64,000 nucleotides of DNA from Thalassovita mediterranea (GTDB lineage: Bacteria; Pseudomonadota; Alphaproteobacteria; Caulobacterales; Hyphomonadaceae): assembly GCA_019448215.1 (NCBI GenBank), contig CP080408.1, positions 1,860,001 to 1,924,000 on the forward strand, read 5' to 3'. Below, piece by piece: positions 42,284 through 49,826 of the stretch. Under the pieces are notes generated by a model, which searched no databases, was not told the DNA's origin, and saw only the letters and a program-made list of their open reading frames with translations. The translations under genes were made by a program, and so were the position numbers. How positions within the stretch are numbered: the first letter of the stretch is position 1; each line of letters starts with the position of its first letter.

Positions 42284-42808
42284 ATGAAACGTCTTATCCT
42301 GCTTCGCCATGCCAAGACCGAGCTCTGGAATGAGGGCGTTTCGGACCGGGACCGCAAGCTTGTGGCCCGCGGGCACAAGGATGCCGAAGCGATTGGCGAT
42401 GAACTGAAGGCGAGAGGCTGGGTGCCGGACGCAGCGCTGGTCTCAACTGCGCGGCGGACGCGGGAAACATGGCGCCATCTGCACGACTTTTTTCCGGGCT
42501 GCGAGGCGACGCTTTCAGACGCGCTTTATCTCGCCAGCGTGCCGACCATTCTTGACCTGGTGACACTGGCTGCCCCCAAAGTTTCTACGCTTCTCGTCGT
42601 TGGGCATAATCCAGGCATGCACGAGGCCGCGCTGTCGATCCTTCAGAAGGCTGGCACTTCAGACGATATGGCAGCCCGTAAGCTGGGTGAGAAACTGCCA
42701 ACCGGCACGGCTGTGCTTTTTGAGTCTGAGGAAGACGAAGCGTTCACACCGGTTCATTTCAGGATGATGGGCTGGATCAGGCCGAAAGCCCTTCGCGCCC
42801 AGATGTAG
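42284..42808 (+). CDS. SixA-like histidine phosphatase
   Basis: A 174-residue phosphatase with the RHG-type active site R-H-A (residues 8-10) in RLILLRHAKTELW, the second Arg in TARRTRETW, and the second His in VVGHNPGMHEAALSIL. SixA removes phosphate from His in histidine-kinase phosphorelays. Targets cannot be read from the sequence; the EnvZ-like kinase is about 5 kb away. A strong terminator follows the stop. Confidence 0.9.
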   Translation: MKRLILLRHAKTELWNEGVSDRDRKLVARGHKDAEAIGDELKARGWVPDAALVSTARRTRETWRHLHDFFPGCEATLSDALYLASVPTILDLVTLAAPKVSTLLVVGHNPGMHEAALSILQKAGTSDDMAARKLGEKLPTGTAVLFESEEDEAFTPVHFRMMGWIRPKALRAQM

Positions 42809-42844
42809 AACCGCCCTGCCGGGCGGGGCAGGGCGGTCTTTTTC
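42809..42844 (+). terminator. rho-independent terminator of the SixA-like gene
   Basis: An eleven-base perfect stem ACCGCCCTGCC/GGCAGGGCGGT (42810-42837) followed by CTTTTTC. It begins two bases after the SixA stop. Confidence 0.92.
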
Positions 42845-42907
42845 AGGGCCCCGACAGGAGGGGCGCGATGAGAGTGAGAGTTCCTGCCGGGGTTGCCTGA
42901 AGCTTGA

Positions 42908-43102
42908 TCAGACGCGTCCGGCAAGCCTGTTCTGGCGGCGGCGACGCTGGACCAGAAGCGTTGGCTTCCAATTTCCAGCATTGTCGTTAGCGGCCTTTCC
43001 GGACACGCGTCCGGCGGTGCCTGCGAGCACCGGCATCATGCCGGCTTTGGTCGCAGTCTGTTCCAGACGGGGTTGGCGGGTCTGGGAGGCGAGCGGTTGC
43101 AT
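42908..43102 (-). CDS. small basic hypothetical protein
   Basis: A 64-residue protein rich in Arg, Gln and Ala, MQPLASQTRQPRLEQTATKA at the front and VQRRRRQNRLAGRV at the end, with AANDNAGNWKPTLL between. It has no membrane span. Leftward GGAG lies nine bases before the ATG, and a -10/-35 pair with a dyad lies about 100 bases upstream, so the gene is probably real. The basic C-terminus suggests nucleic-acid or membrane contact; I do not recognise a family. Confidence 0.55.
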   Translation of the reverse strand: MQPLASQTRQPRLEQTATKAGMMPVLAGTAGRVSGKAANDNAGNWKPTLLVQRRRRQNRLAGRV

Positions 43103-43197
43103 CTGATGTAACTCCTTCGTTGCAAGTTTCCGGTCTTTGGTGCCGGTTGGTTAGTTGTCTGCCGGGGCGGGTTTGTCTCTGTGCCGCCGACGAGATT

Positions 43198-43226
43198 GAT
43201 CTAGCAACGAACTTATTGTTTTTCAA
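43198..43226 (-). promoter_or_regulatory. promoter candidate for the small basic gene
   Basis: Reading leftward, TTGAAA (43226-43221) and TAGATC (43203-43198) are separated by 17 bases. The -35 box overlaps the left arm of the 34-bp dyad. A transcript from here would have a leader of about 85-90 bases before the ATG at 43102. Confidence 0.45.
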
Positions 43227-43248
43227 TAAGCGATTATCGAAAAACAAT
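43215..43248. promoter_or_regulatory. 34-bp dyad of two inverted 15-mers
   Basis: The left arm ATTGTTTTTCAATAA (43215-43229) and the right arm TTATCGAAAAACAAT (43234-43248) are inverted copies with one mismatch, separated by four bases. A third copy, ACTGTTTTTCGATAA, sits at 43292-43306 next to the DUF2256 gene. The region is far more AT-rich than its surroundings. It looks like a regulator site, but no regulator gene lies beside it. Confidence 0.65.
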
Positions 43249-43291
43249 GTGATTTCTTAGAATCTGTATATGATTCAGGGTGATAAAAATT

Positions 43292-43306
43292 ACTGTTTTT
43301 CGATAA
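43292..43306. repeat. third copy of the 15-mer
   Basis: ACTGTTTTTCGATAA matches the right arm's reverse complement ATTGTTTTTCGATAA at 14 of 15 bases. It lies 11 bases downstream of the DUF2256 stop, outside any gene. Confidence 0.6.
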
Positions 43307-43317
43307 ATGGGCTTCCG

Positions 43318-43488
43318 TCAGCCCTTTTTGGCTTCGCCGCGGCATCGTTTGGAGCAGTAAATCACCTCGTCCCAGACCGATTCCCACTTCTTGCGCCACG
43401 AAAAGGGGCGCTGGCAGACCGGACAGGTCTTCTGCGGAAGGTCGCTCTTACGGACCATTTTGTTGGCGGTGCGTTTTCTGTCTGCCAT
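43318..43488 (-). CDS. DUF2256 zinc-ribbon-like small protein
   Basis: A 56-residue protein with four Cys: C22-x2-C25 (TCPVCQRPFSWRKKW) and C45-x3-C49 (DEVIYCSKRC). The W-R-K-K-W and D-E-V-x-Y-C core is that of DUF2256, whose role is unknown. Such genes often sit by photolyase/cryptochrome or FAD oxidoreductase genes; here the divergent neighbour is a renalase-like FAD enzyme, starting 58 bases away. I start at ATG 43488, where the family begins. Confidence 0.85.
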   Translation of the reverse strand: MADRKRTANKMVRKSDLPQKTCPVCQRPFSWRKKWESVWDEVIYCSKRCRGEAKKG

Positions 43489-43545
43489 GAACCTTGCCTT
43501 CCTTGCCGGTAAACTAGGTCTTTGGCGGGAGCAGGAGAAGTCGCA

Positions 43546-44535
43546 ATGACGATAGCAATCATCGGTGCAGGTGTCGCAGGCCTCAGCGCCGCAGCCAGTC
43601 TGAAGGCCGCAGGCCGCGAGGTCGTCCTCTTTGATAAAGGGAGAGGGGCAGGCGGTCGTCTGTCGACGCGGCGTGCCGCGTCTCCAATCGGAGAGGTCCG
43701 CTTCGATCATGGGGCGCAGTTCTTCACCGCGCGCGATGAGGGTTTCCGCAGACTGGTAAACGACCTTGAACAGCGCGGCCGCGTCGCAAAGTGGACGCCG
43801 AGGCGTGTCTCCCTCTCGAAGACGGATGGGGCCTGGAGTGCAGAGGCGCTGCAATCAGACGATGACTGGTATGTCGGCGCGCCGTCGATGAATTCGTTCG
43901 TAAAGGCGATGGCGGAAGGCCATGAGGTACGCTGGGGAGAACGCGCGACCGCGCTCTCGATCCGCGAGGATGGGCGATACGTACAGTTTGACCCGTCCGG
44001 GTGGCAGGGGCCGTTCGATGCGGTCATCCTCGCCATCCCCGCTGAGCAGGCGAAAGACCTGCTAGCTGAGACAAGCGCCAAACTTGCCAGTGAGGCCGCT
44101 GCGTCAGTGACGGCGCCTTGCTGGGCGGCGATGCTGGCCTTCAATAAACCTCTAGCGACAGGATGGGACGTGGCCGAGGTCGCCGGGTCGCCTTTGGGGC
44201 TTGCGGTACGCAACAGCTCTAAACCTGGCAGAGGTAATGAAGAGACCTTCGTTCTTCACGCCACGCCGGAATGGACGCGAGCGAATGTCGACATGGCAAG
44301 GGAGGATGTCGCTGCTGAGCTCAGCCGCCTCTTCTGTGAGATGACGGGCGCGCATGCACCTTTGCTCGCCGCAGCCCATCGCTGGCTCTATGCGAAGACA
44401 GAAACACCTTCCGCCAGTTCTTTTGGCTGGGATGAGGGTCAACGCATCGGCGTGATCGGCGACTGGCGAATTGCGCCGCGTATCGAGGCAGCGTGGCAAA
44501 GCGGACACGCACTGGCCAGCGCGTTGCTTGATTGA
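43546..44535 (+). CDS. renalase-like FAD-dependent oxidoreductase
   Basis: A 329-residue flavoprotein. MTIAIIGAGVAGLSAAASLKAAG is the FAD dinucleotide loop, DKGRGAGGRLSTRR is the renalase/amine oxidase-like second motif, FDHGAQFFTAR follows, and RIGVIGDWRIAPRIEAAWQSGHALA closes the FAD site. Renalase-type enzymes oxidise aberrant alpha-NAD(P)H forms; bacterial substrates are less clear. AGGAGAAG precedes the ATG. Divergent from DUF2256. Confidence 0.85.
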   Translation: MTIAIIGAGVAGLSAAASLKAAGREVVLFDKGRGAGGRLSTRRAASPIGEVRFDHGAQFFTARDEGFRRLVNDLEQRGRVAKWTPRRVSLSKTDGAWSAEALQSDDDWYVGAPSMNSFVKAMAEGHEVRWGERATALSIREDGRYVQFDPSGWQGPFDAVILAIPAEQAKDLLAETSAKLASEAAASVTAPCWAAMLAFNKPLATGWDVAEVAGSPLGLAVRNSSKPGRGNEETFVLHATPEWTRANVDMAREDVAAELSRLFCEMTGAHAPLLAAAHRWLYAKTETPSASSFGWDEGQRIGVIGDWRIAPRIEAAWQSGHALASALLD

Positions 44536-44581
44536 GCAGCCGCAACCTTGAATTAAGGAAACTTCCTGTTTCTATCGGCTC

Positions 44582-46024
44582 ATGCACATGGGGGGCCGCG
44601 AAGACAATGTCGTCTGGCTGGAAACGGGCGACGAGAAACCAGCGGCCGGTGCGCCCCGGCTTCTGGAGGCGCTAGCCTTTTCGCAGGCCCTGCCGCCAAT
44701 CCTCAGTGCCCGTGAGCGCCTGAGCAGATGGCAGTGGGAAGTCTTTGGCGCGTTCCTGACACTGATGATCATCATGCTCCTGCTGTGGCCCGTCCTCCTG
44801 GGGGTGGCCGCGAAAGTTGTGTTCTGGCTGCTCTTCTCTCTGACGGTCGTCTGGCGCCTCGCCCTGACCATTGTGGGCGCACTCGAGCGTCTCGCGGGGC
44901 CACGGCAGCCTCCGCTCACGGATGTTCCAGATGATGAGCTGCCAATCTATTCGGTCCTGATCGCGCTTCGCCATGAGCAGAACATGATGGAGCAGCTGGC
45001 GGCCAGTCTGAAAGCGATCAACTGGCCTGCCGAGCGGCTCGATATCCTGCTGCTGATCGAGGAGGATGACGTCTCAACCTATGACGCCGCGATGGAAGCC
45101 GACTTTCCCGTCGGGACTGTCTGCGTCACCATTCCACCCGGCGAGCCCATGACCAAGCCGCGCGCATTGAATTATGGGCTCGCCGCCGCTCTGGGTGAGT
45201 TCGTGACGGTCCTCGACGCCGAAGACCGCCCGCACCCCGACCAGCTGCGTGAAGCCTATGCTGCCTTCTCACAGCAGGGCGACGGCGTGCGCTGCGTGCA
45301 GGCCCCTCTCATTGCCAGCAATGGCGCCGATGGCTGGCTGCAGGCCCAGTGGACGCTGGAATATGCTGTACAGTTCGGCCTTCACGTTCCAGCACTCGCC
45401 AGCCTTGGACTGCCGGTCATGCTGGGCGGAACGAGCAATCATTTCCGCCGCCACGACCTCATCGCGTTTGGCGGCTGGGATGCGTGGAATGTGACGGAGG
45501 ATGCTGACCTCGGTATCCGGATTGCGCGTCTTGGCGGGCGGACCGCAACCATCCGCTGTGAAACGCACGAGACCGCGCCAGAGTCCCTGCCGATCTGGAC
45601 CAGCCAGCGCAGCCGCTGGATCAAAGGCTTCGTCCAGACCTGGCTCGTCTGTATGCGCACGCCTGCGACCCTGCTGCTGGAGCTCGGGCCGCTGCGTTGG
45701 ACCAGCCTTCAGTTGACGCTTGGTGGTGCGATCGTCAGCGCGTTTCTCTATGGTCCGATGGTGCTGATGATCCTGCTGGGCACGCTGTTTCCGTCCCTAT
45801 TCAACTACACGCCAGTGGACTTCGGCCTGTTCATGGCAGGCATGACAGGGTGCGTCGTCGCTGACTGCCTGGCACCCGGGAAGTGGACAGTATCGCGCGT
45901 CATTGCGATCGTGACGCGGCCTTTCTACTGGCCGCTGATGACCGCTGCGGCCGTCAAAGCAGTGATCGGGCTTGTCATGCGGCCTTTCTACTGGGCGAAG
46001 ACGCCCCATATGCCATCGGCATAA
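44582..46024 (+). CDS. membrane glycosyltransferase family 2
   Basis: A 480-residue GT2 of the cellulose-synthase-like group. Spans near 54-95 precede the catalytic domain with VLDAEDRPHPD (D-A-E-D, 212-215), the TED triplet (305-307) and SQRSRW (Q-R-S-R-W, 342-346), the motifs for processive glycosyltransfer. Four or five C-terminal spans follow. A polysaccharide export role is likely, but the sugar is unknown. The small two-TM gene lies 14 bases after it. Confidence 0.87.
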   Translation: MHMGGREDNVVWLETGDEKPAAGAPRLLEALAFSQALPPILSARERLSRWQWEVFGAFLTLMIIMLLLWPVLLGVAAKVVFWLLFSLTVVWRLALTIVGALERLAGPRQPPLTDVPDDELPIYSVLIALRHEQNMMEQLAASLKAINWPAERLDILLLIEEDDVSTYDAAMEADFPVGTVCVTIPPGEPMTKPRALNYGLAAALGEFVTVLDAEDRPHPDQLREAYAAFSQQGDGVRCVQAPLIASNGADGWLQAQWTLEYAVQFGLHVPALASLGLPVMLGGTSNHFRRHDLIAFGGWDAWNVTEDADLGIRIARLGGRTATIRCETHETAPESLPIWTSQRSRWIKGFVQTWLVCMRTPATLLLELGPLRWTSLQLTLGGAIVSAFLYGPMVLMILLGTLFPSLFNYTPVDFGLFMAGMTGCVVADCLAPGKWTVSRVIAIVTRPFYWPLMTAAAVKAVIGLVMRPFYWAKTPHMPSA

Positions 46025-46038
46025 AGCCGGGAATTAGC

Positions 46039-46266
46039 ATGCTGGACTGGATTATCCCCATCGGGCTCATCGCCCTTTTCATTGCTATTATGGTCTATTC
46101 AAACCTGCGACTGGGCAAACCGCGGCGGGATGGTCGGCCAAACAAGCTGCCCTGGGGCATCATCATGGTGTTCTGCATGCTCGGCGTCTTCCTGATGGTC
46201 GTTCACCTCTTCAACCTTGCGGGCTTTGAGACCGGCCCGGAGCACAGCATTCTCGGACGTTTCTAA
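46039..46266 (+). CDS. small two-span membrane protein
   Basis: A 75-residue protein with spans IIPIGLIALFIAIMVYSNL and GIIMVFCMLGVFLMVVHLFNL joined by a basic loop (GKPRRDGRPNKLP). It starts 14 bases after the GT2 gene and probably assists it or shares its membrane location. I do not recognise the family. Confidence 0.65.
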   Translation: MLDWIIPIGLIALFIAIMVYSNLRLGKPRRDGRPNKLPWGIIMVFCMLGVFLMVVHLFNLAGFETGPEHSILGRF

Positions 46267-46337
46267 CCATCAATCGGGTTCTGCTTGTCCTGAATTCGTT
46301 TCGGGTCTAGAACAAAAATAGAACAAAGGAGGTGGGA

Positions 46338-46709
46338 ATGAGCAGGGACACTTTGAAATCAGTCGGTGAGACGCTCGTCGCGGCCAATAATGATGGCAGC
46401 TACAAGTCGTTGATCGACACGATCTATGACGCCAACTGCGTGTCAGTTGAGTCTGCGCCGCCGCCCCGTGGAAGCGCCGAAGCGAAAGGTCTGGATGCGA
46501 TCCGCGGAAAATGGGCCTGGTGGGAAGACAATCACGAGGTTCATGAGACAAAAGCGAGTGGCCCTTACCTGCATGGCGATGACCGTTTCGGCGTCGTTTT
46601 CTCCATGGATGTGACCAATAAGGCCTCCGGTGAGCGCATTTCGATGCAGGAAATTGCTGTCTACACAGTGAAGGACGGCAAGATCGTGCGCGAGGAGTTC
46701 TTCTATTAG
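46338..46709 (+). CDS. SnoaL/NTF2-like protein
   Basis: A 123-residue cone-barrel protein (GLDAIRGKWAWWEDNHEV, GDDRFGVVFSMDVTNKASG, VYTVKDGKIVREEFFY) of the SnoaL/NTF2-like type, often a polyketide cyclase, isomerase or small-molecule binder. ATG 46338 follows AAAGGAGGTGGGA, a strong ribosome site; the GTG at 46332 lies inside it. It is read as a single gene before the acyl-CoA dehydrogenase block. Confidence 0.8.
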   Translation: MSRDTLKSVGETLVAANNDGSYKSLIDTIYDANCVSVESAPPPRGSAEAKGLDAIRGKWAWWEDNHEVHETKASGPYLHGDDRFGVVFSMDVTNKASGERISMQEIAVYTVKDGKIVREEFFY

Positions 46710-46839
46710 GCAGGATATTGGCGCGCATTTCTGATTGTGCGTCAGATCGCGCCTCTCGCAGCGTCGGGTCGTGACGCAGGCCTCTCCAGCAGGTATGTCA
46801 CTAGCAGAAATGACAGGACAGCTTGAGGGAGCCGAAACA

Positions 46840-48054
46840 ATGCCATTTGACGCGCCATCCGATCCAGAAGCCTTCCGCGAGAAAGTCCGCGGCTGGCTAG
46901 AAGAAAACTGCCCGGAATCCATGCGTACTCCGATGCCGGAAGACGAAGTCGTCTGGGGCGGCCGCCGTGAGAAGTTCAAGAACCCAGACTCAAAGGTCTG
47001 GCTTGAGCGTATGGCAAATCAGGGCTGGACGGCCCCGACCTGGCCAAAGGAATATGGTGGCGGCGGCCTCACCCGCGAGCAGGCCAAGATCCTCGAGCAG
47101 GAAATGGCGCGCATGGGTGCCCGTACGCCGCTCTTTTCCTTCGGCCTCTGGATGTTTGGTCCGGCCCTGATCGAGTTTGGCAATGAAGAGCAGAAGAAAC
47201 GCTTCCTGCCGGACATCGTCCACGGCCGGACGCGTTGGTGCCAGGGCTATTCCGAGCCGGGCGCAGGCTCTGACCTTGCAGGTCTGCAGACCAAGTGCGA
47301 GGACAAAGGCGATCACTACCTGATCAACGGCCAGAAAGTCTGGACGTCCTATGCGAACGAGGCCGACTGGATTTTCTGTCTCGTGCGCACCGACAACACG
47401 GTGAAGCATGAGGGGATCAGCTTCATCCTGTTCGACATGGAAAGCGAAGGCGTCGAAACGCGCCCGATCAAGCTGATCTCAGGTTCGTCGCCTTTCTGCG
47501 AAACCTTCTTCTCTGACGTGAAAGTCCCCAAGGACCAGCTGGTCGGCGAAGTGAATGGCGGCTGGAAGATCGCCAAGCGCCTCCTCCAGCATGAGCGCTC
47601 CTCGATTTCGGCCAGCGGCTTCGGGTCTACACGTGGCACCGGCATGCTGGAGCTTGAAGAATACGCCAAGATCCATGTCGGCACTGATAGCGACGGCAAG
47701 CTGCTCGACGGCGACCTTCGCGGCCGCATCGCGGACCACCAGATGTATGCCAAGGCCTTCAACCTGACGGTCCAGCGCAGCCAGGTTCAGGCCAAGGCGG
47801 GCCAGGAAGTCGGCCACACTGCGTCCATCATCAAATACGCCGCGGCGAAGATGAACCAGGACAAGCACGAGCTGATGATCGAAGCGCTGGGTACCGAGGG
47901 TCTTGGCTGGGAAGGCGAAGGCTTCGACCGCGGCGCCAAGATGGTGACCCGTGGCTGGCTGCGTTCGAAAGGCAACTCGATCGAGGGTGGCACAAGCGAA
48001 ATCAATCTGAACGTCGTTTCCAAGCGCGTTCTTGGGCTGCGGGATCACCAGTAA
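46840..48054 (+). CDS. acyl-CoA dehydrogenase family protein
   Basis: A 404-residue flavoprotein. RWCQGYSEPGAGSDLAGLQTKCEDKGDHYLINGQKVWTSYA is the ACAD FAD/substrate block, followed by the beta domain and C-terminal helices with SIEGGTSEINLNVVSKRVLGL. It oxidises an acyl-CoA to the 2-enoyl form; chain length is not evident. The stop overlaps the secreted gene by one base, which in turn overlaps a second ACAD gene, so all three are one operon. An upstream extension to 46735 is rejected because GAGGGAG precedes ATG 46840. Confidence 0.93.
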   Translation: MPFDAPSDPEAFREKVRGWLEENCPESMRTPMPEDEVVWGGRREKFKNPDSKVWLERMANQGWTAPTWPKEYGGGGLTREQAKILEQEMARMGARTPLFSFGLWMFGPALIEFGNEEQKKRFLPDIVHGRTRWCQGYSEPGAGSDLAGLQTKCEDKGDHYLINGQKVWTSYANEADWIFCLVRTDNTVKHEGISFILFDMESEGVETRPIKLISGSSPFCETFFSDVKVPKDQLVGEVNGGWKIAKRLLQHERSSISASGFGSTRGTGMLELEEYAKIHVGTDSDGKLLDGDLRGRIADHQMYAKAFNLTVQRSQVQAKAGQEVGHTASIIKYAAAKMNQDKHELMIEALGTEGLGWEGEGFDRGAKMVTRGWLRSKGNSIEGGTSEINLNVVSKRVLGLRDHQ

Positions 48055-48416
48055 TGCGCACTTTAATTTTAGCGGGTATCGCCCTTGCGGCCGCGCCCAT
48101 CGCTTCTGCTCAGCAGGATGGCAAGGGATGGTGCTTCCAGACCCCCGATGTCGGACCCGCAGCTAATGTGTATGCTGGCACTGAGAAGCTGGACACCGGC
48201 GCATGGGCTCTGACGGTTTCGAATACCCAGGGCATTAAGGACACGGTCGAGCTCAGATCTGTCGGCGTCAATGAGTACGCGCTGAAAGATAGCGAGCACG
48301 GCGAAGGCGTGATCTTTCGCGCTGATGGCCACATCGAAATGTATAACTCGGAAGGCAGCCGCGGGTCCGCTGCGCCAAGCTCCGAGGCCGACTGTATAGG
48401 AAACAAGAACCGATGA
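48054..48416 (+). CDS. small secreted protein between two acyl-CoA dehydrogenases
   Basis: A 120-residue protein with a Sec signal (MRTLILAGIALAAAPIASAQQDG, cleavage after ASA) and a short mature part with WCFQTPD, AWALTVSNTQ, RSVGVNEYALKDSEHGEG and two Cys. I do not know the family. Its start overlaps the stop of the first ACAD and its stop overlaps the start of the second, so it is expressed with them, odd for a periplasmic protein in a cytoplasmic pathway. Confidence 0.65.
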   Translation: MRTLILAGIALAAAPIASAQQDGKGWCFQTPDVGPAANVYAGTEKLDTGAWALTVSNTQGIKDTVELRSVGVNEYALKDSEHGEGVIFRADGHIEMYNSEGSRGSAAPSSEADCIGNKNR

Positions 48417-49549
48417 CCTTCGTACTGACTGAAGACCAGGAGATGCTGCGCGATACCGCAGTGAACTTCACGCGTGACGAGCTGCCGGTGAAGCACCTTC
48501 GCGCGCTTCGCGATGCGGGCAAGAACGGCGTCGATCCTGAGGCCCGCCAGAAGCTCGCAGAGCTCGGCTTTTTCGGGGTCCTGATTCCGGAAGAATATGA
48601 TGGCGTCGAAATGAGCATGACCGCTTTTGGTCAGGTCATGGAAGCCCAGGGACGCACGCTCGCCTCGACCCCTCTCCTGCAGACCGCCTGCATCGGCGCC
48701 AGTGCCATCCTTCTGGGGGGCACCGAAGCGCAGAAGAAAGAGTGGCTACCGAAGATCGCAGCTGGCGAAGTGACGACCGCTCTGGCCCTCGACGAGACGA
48801 GCCATCACAATCCTGCGGGCGTCGCCACTGAAGCAGAGCGTGACGGCCAGGGCTACACGCTGAACGGCGCCAAGAAATACGTCCAGGACGGCCACCATGC
48901 CGATGTGTTCATCGTTGTGGCGCGTACATTCGGTGAAGCAGGCGACAGCCACGGCCTGACGCTTTTCCTCGTCCCGCGCGATGCCAAGGGGCTGACGGTT
49001 CAGGCACTCAAGACGGTCGACAGCCACGGCGCAGCGCACCTCACGCTGGACGGTGTCCACGTCGATGACAGTCACGTGCTGGGTGCGCCAGACAAGGGCA
49101 TGGATCTGCTTGAGCCTGTGCTCGACCGTGGCCGCATCGCGCTCGCGGCTGAAATGCTCGGTTCATCGCTCGCTGCTTTCGAAATGACGCATGAGTACAT
49201 GCAGACGCGTAAGCAGTTCGGCCAGCTGATCGGCTCGTTCCAGGCCCTGCAGCACCGTGCGGCAAAGATGTTCACTGAGCTGGAGCTGACCACGTCATGC
49301 ATCGCGGCGGCGCTTGCTGCCGTCGACAGCCAGCGCAATGACATTGCGGAACTCGCTAGCCTCGCAAAGGCGCGTGCCAGCGAGACCGTGCATCTCGTGT
49401 CGAACGAGACGGTGCAGCTGCATGGCGGCATCGGCATGACCGACGATCACGATTCCGGTTTCTACATGAAGCGGGCGCGTGTTCAGGAAGCGCTGCTGGG
49501 CTCTGCGAGCTTCCATCGCGATCGCTACGCAAGGCTTAACGGCTATTAG
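48413..49549 (+). CDS. acyl-CoA dehydrogenase family protein
   Basis: A 378-residue ACAD: FVLTEDQEMLRDTAVNF at the front, ALALDETSHHNPAG in the middle, LDRGRIALAAEMLGSSLAAFEMTHEYMQTRKQFGQLIGSFQALQHRAAKM and QLHGGIGMTDDHDSGFYMKRA, the two family C-terminal signatures, at the end. Paired with the ACAD at 46840, it may form a heteromeric dehydrogenase of the type used in steroid or cholate side-chain oxidation, but the substrate is not visible. Confidence 0.93.
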   Translation: MTFVLTEDQEMLRDTAVNFTRDELPVKHLRALRDAGKNGVDPEARQKLAELGFFGVLIPEEYDGVEMSMTAFGQVMEAQGRTLASTPLLQTACIGASAILLGGTEAQKKEWLPKIAAGEVTTALALDETSHHNPAGVATEAERDGQGYTLNGAKKYVQDGHHADVFIVVARTFGEAGDSHGLTLFLVPRDAKGLTVQALKTVDSHGAAHLTLDGVHVDDSHVLGAPDKGMDLLEPVLDRGRIALAAEMLGSSLAAFEMTHEYMQTRKQFGQLIGSFQALQHRAAKMFTELELTTSCIAAALAAVDSQRNDIAELASLAKARASETVHLVSNETVQLHGGIGMTDDHDSGFYMKRARVQEALLGSASFHRDRYARLNGY

Positions 49550-49826
49550 GGCCACGGGGGCCCTGTGCCCCATCCTCAAAACGAAATGGACCGGAGCCAT
49601 AAGGCTCCGGCCCATCATCCATGCACTTGTGAATGGTCCGGATACGCGTGCATGGAATCGTGTTCGGTATTCAAATCAGGAAACAAGGTCGGCGCGGTGA
49701 AGTTCCCCGCGCACCTGAATGTTTAATCTACCAAGCTTTCGCGCGGGGGGGCGGGCCCAACCACGCGATTGATCTGCGCCCCTGACGTGCTAGCTCCATC
49801 GAGGTTGCAGACACGGACCTCCCGGC
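49550..49826. other. gap with two hairpins
   Basis: 277 bases after the ACAD operon. Perfect hairpin CCGGAGCC/GGCTCCGG at 49591-49610 without a T run, and a longer dyad TCCATGCAC/GTGCATGGA (49618-49656). No gene is apparent. Confidence 0.45.
49591..49610 (+). other. hairpin after ACAD operon (possible weak terminator)
   Basis: CCGGAGCC, loop ATAA, GGCTCCGG: eight perfect base pairs, but the 3' side reads CCCATCATCC with no U tract, so it is more a processing or stability element than a strong terminator. Confidence 0.4.

Noticed and set aside
42159-42287. 42-codon rightward ORF ending on the SixA-like ATG, as a possible leader peptide
   Set aside because: It starts inside the peroxiredoxin start codon on the other strand, has no ribosome site and no pattern of a leader; probably chance.
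43270-43512. Rightward 80-codon frame across the DUF2256 gene
   Set aside because: Antisense to DUF2256, whose four Cys pattern is clear.
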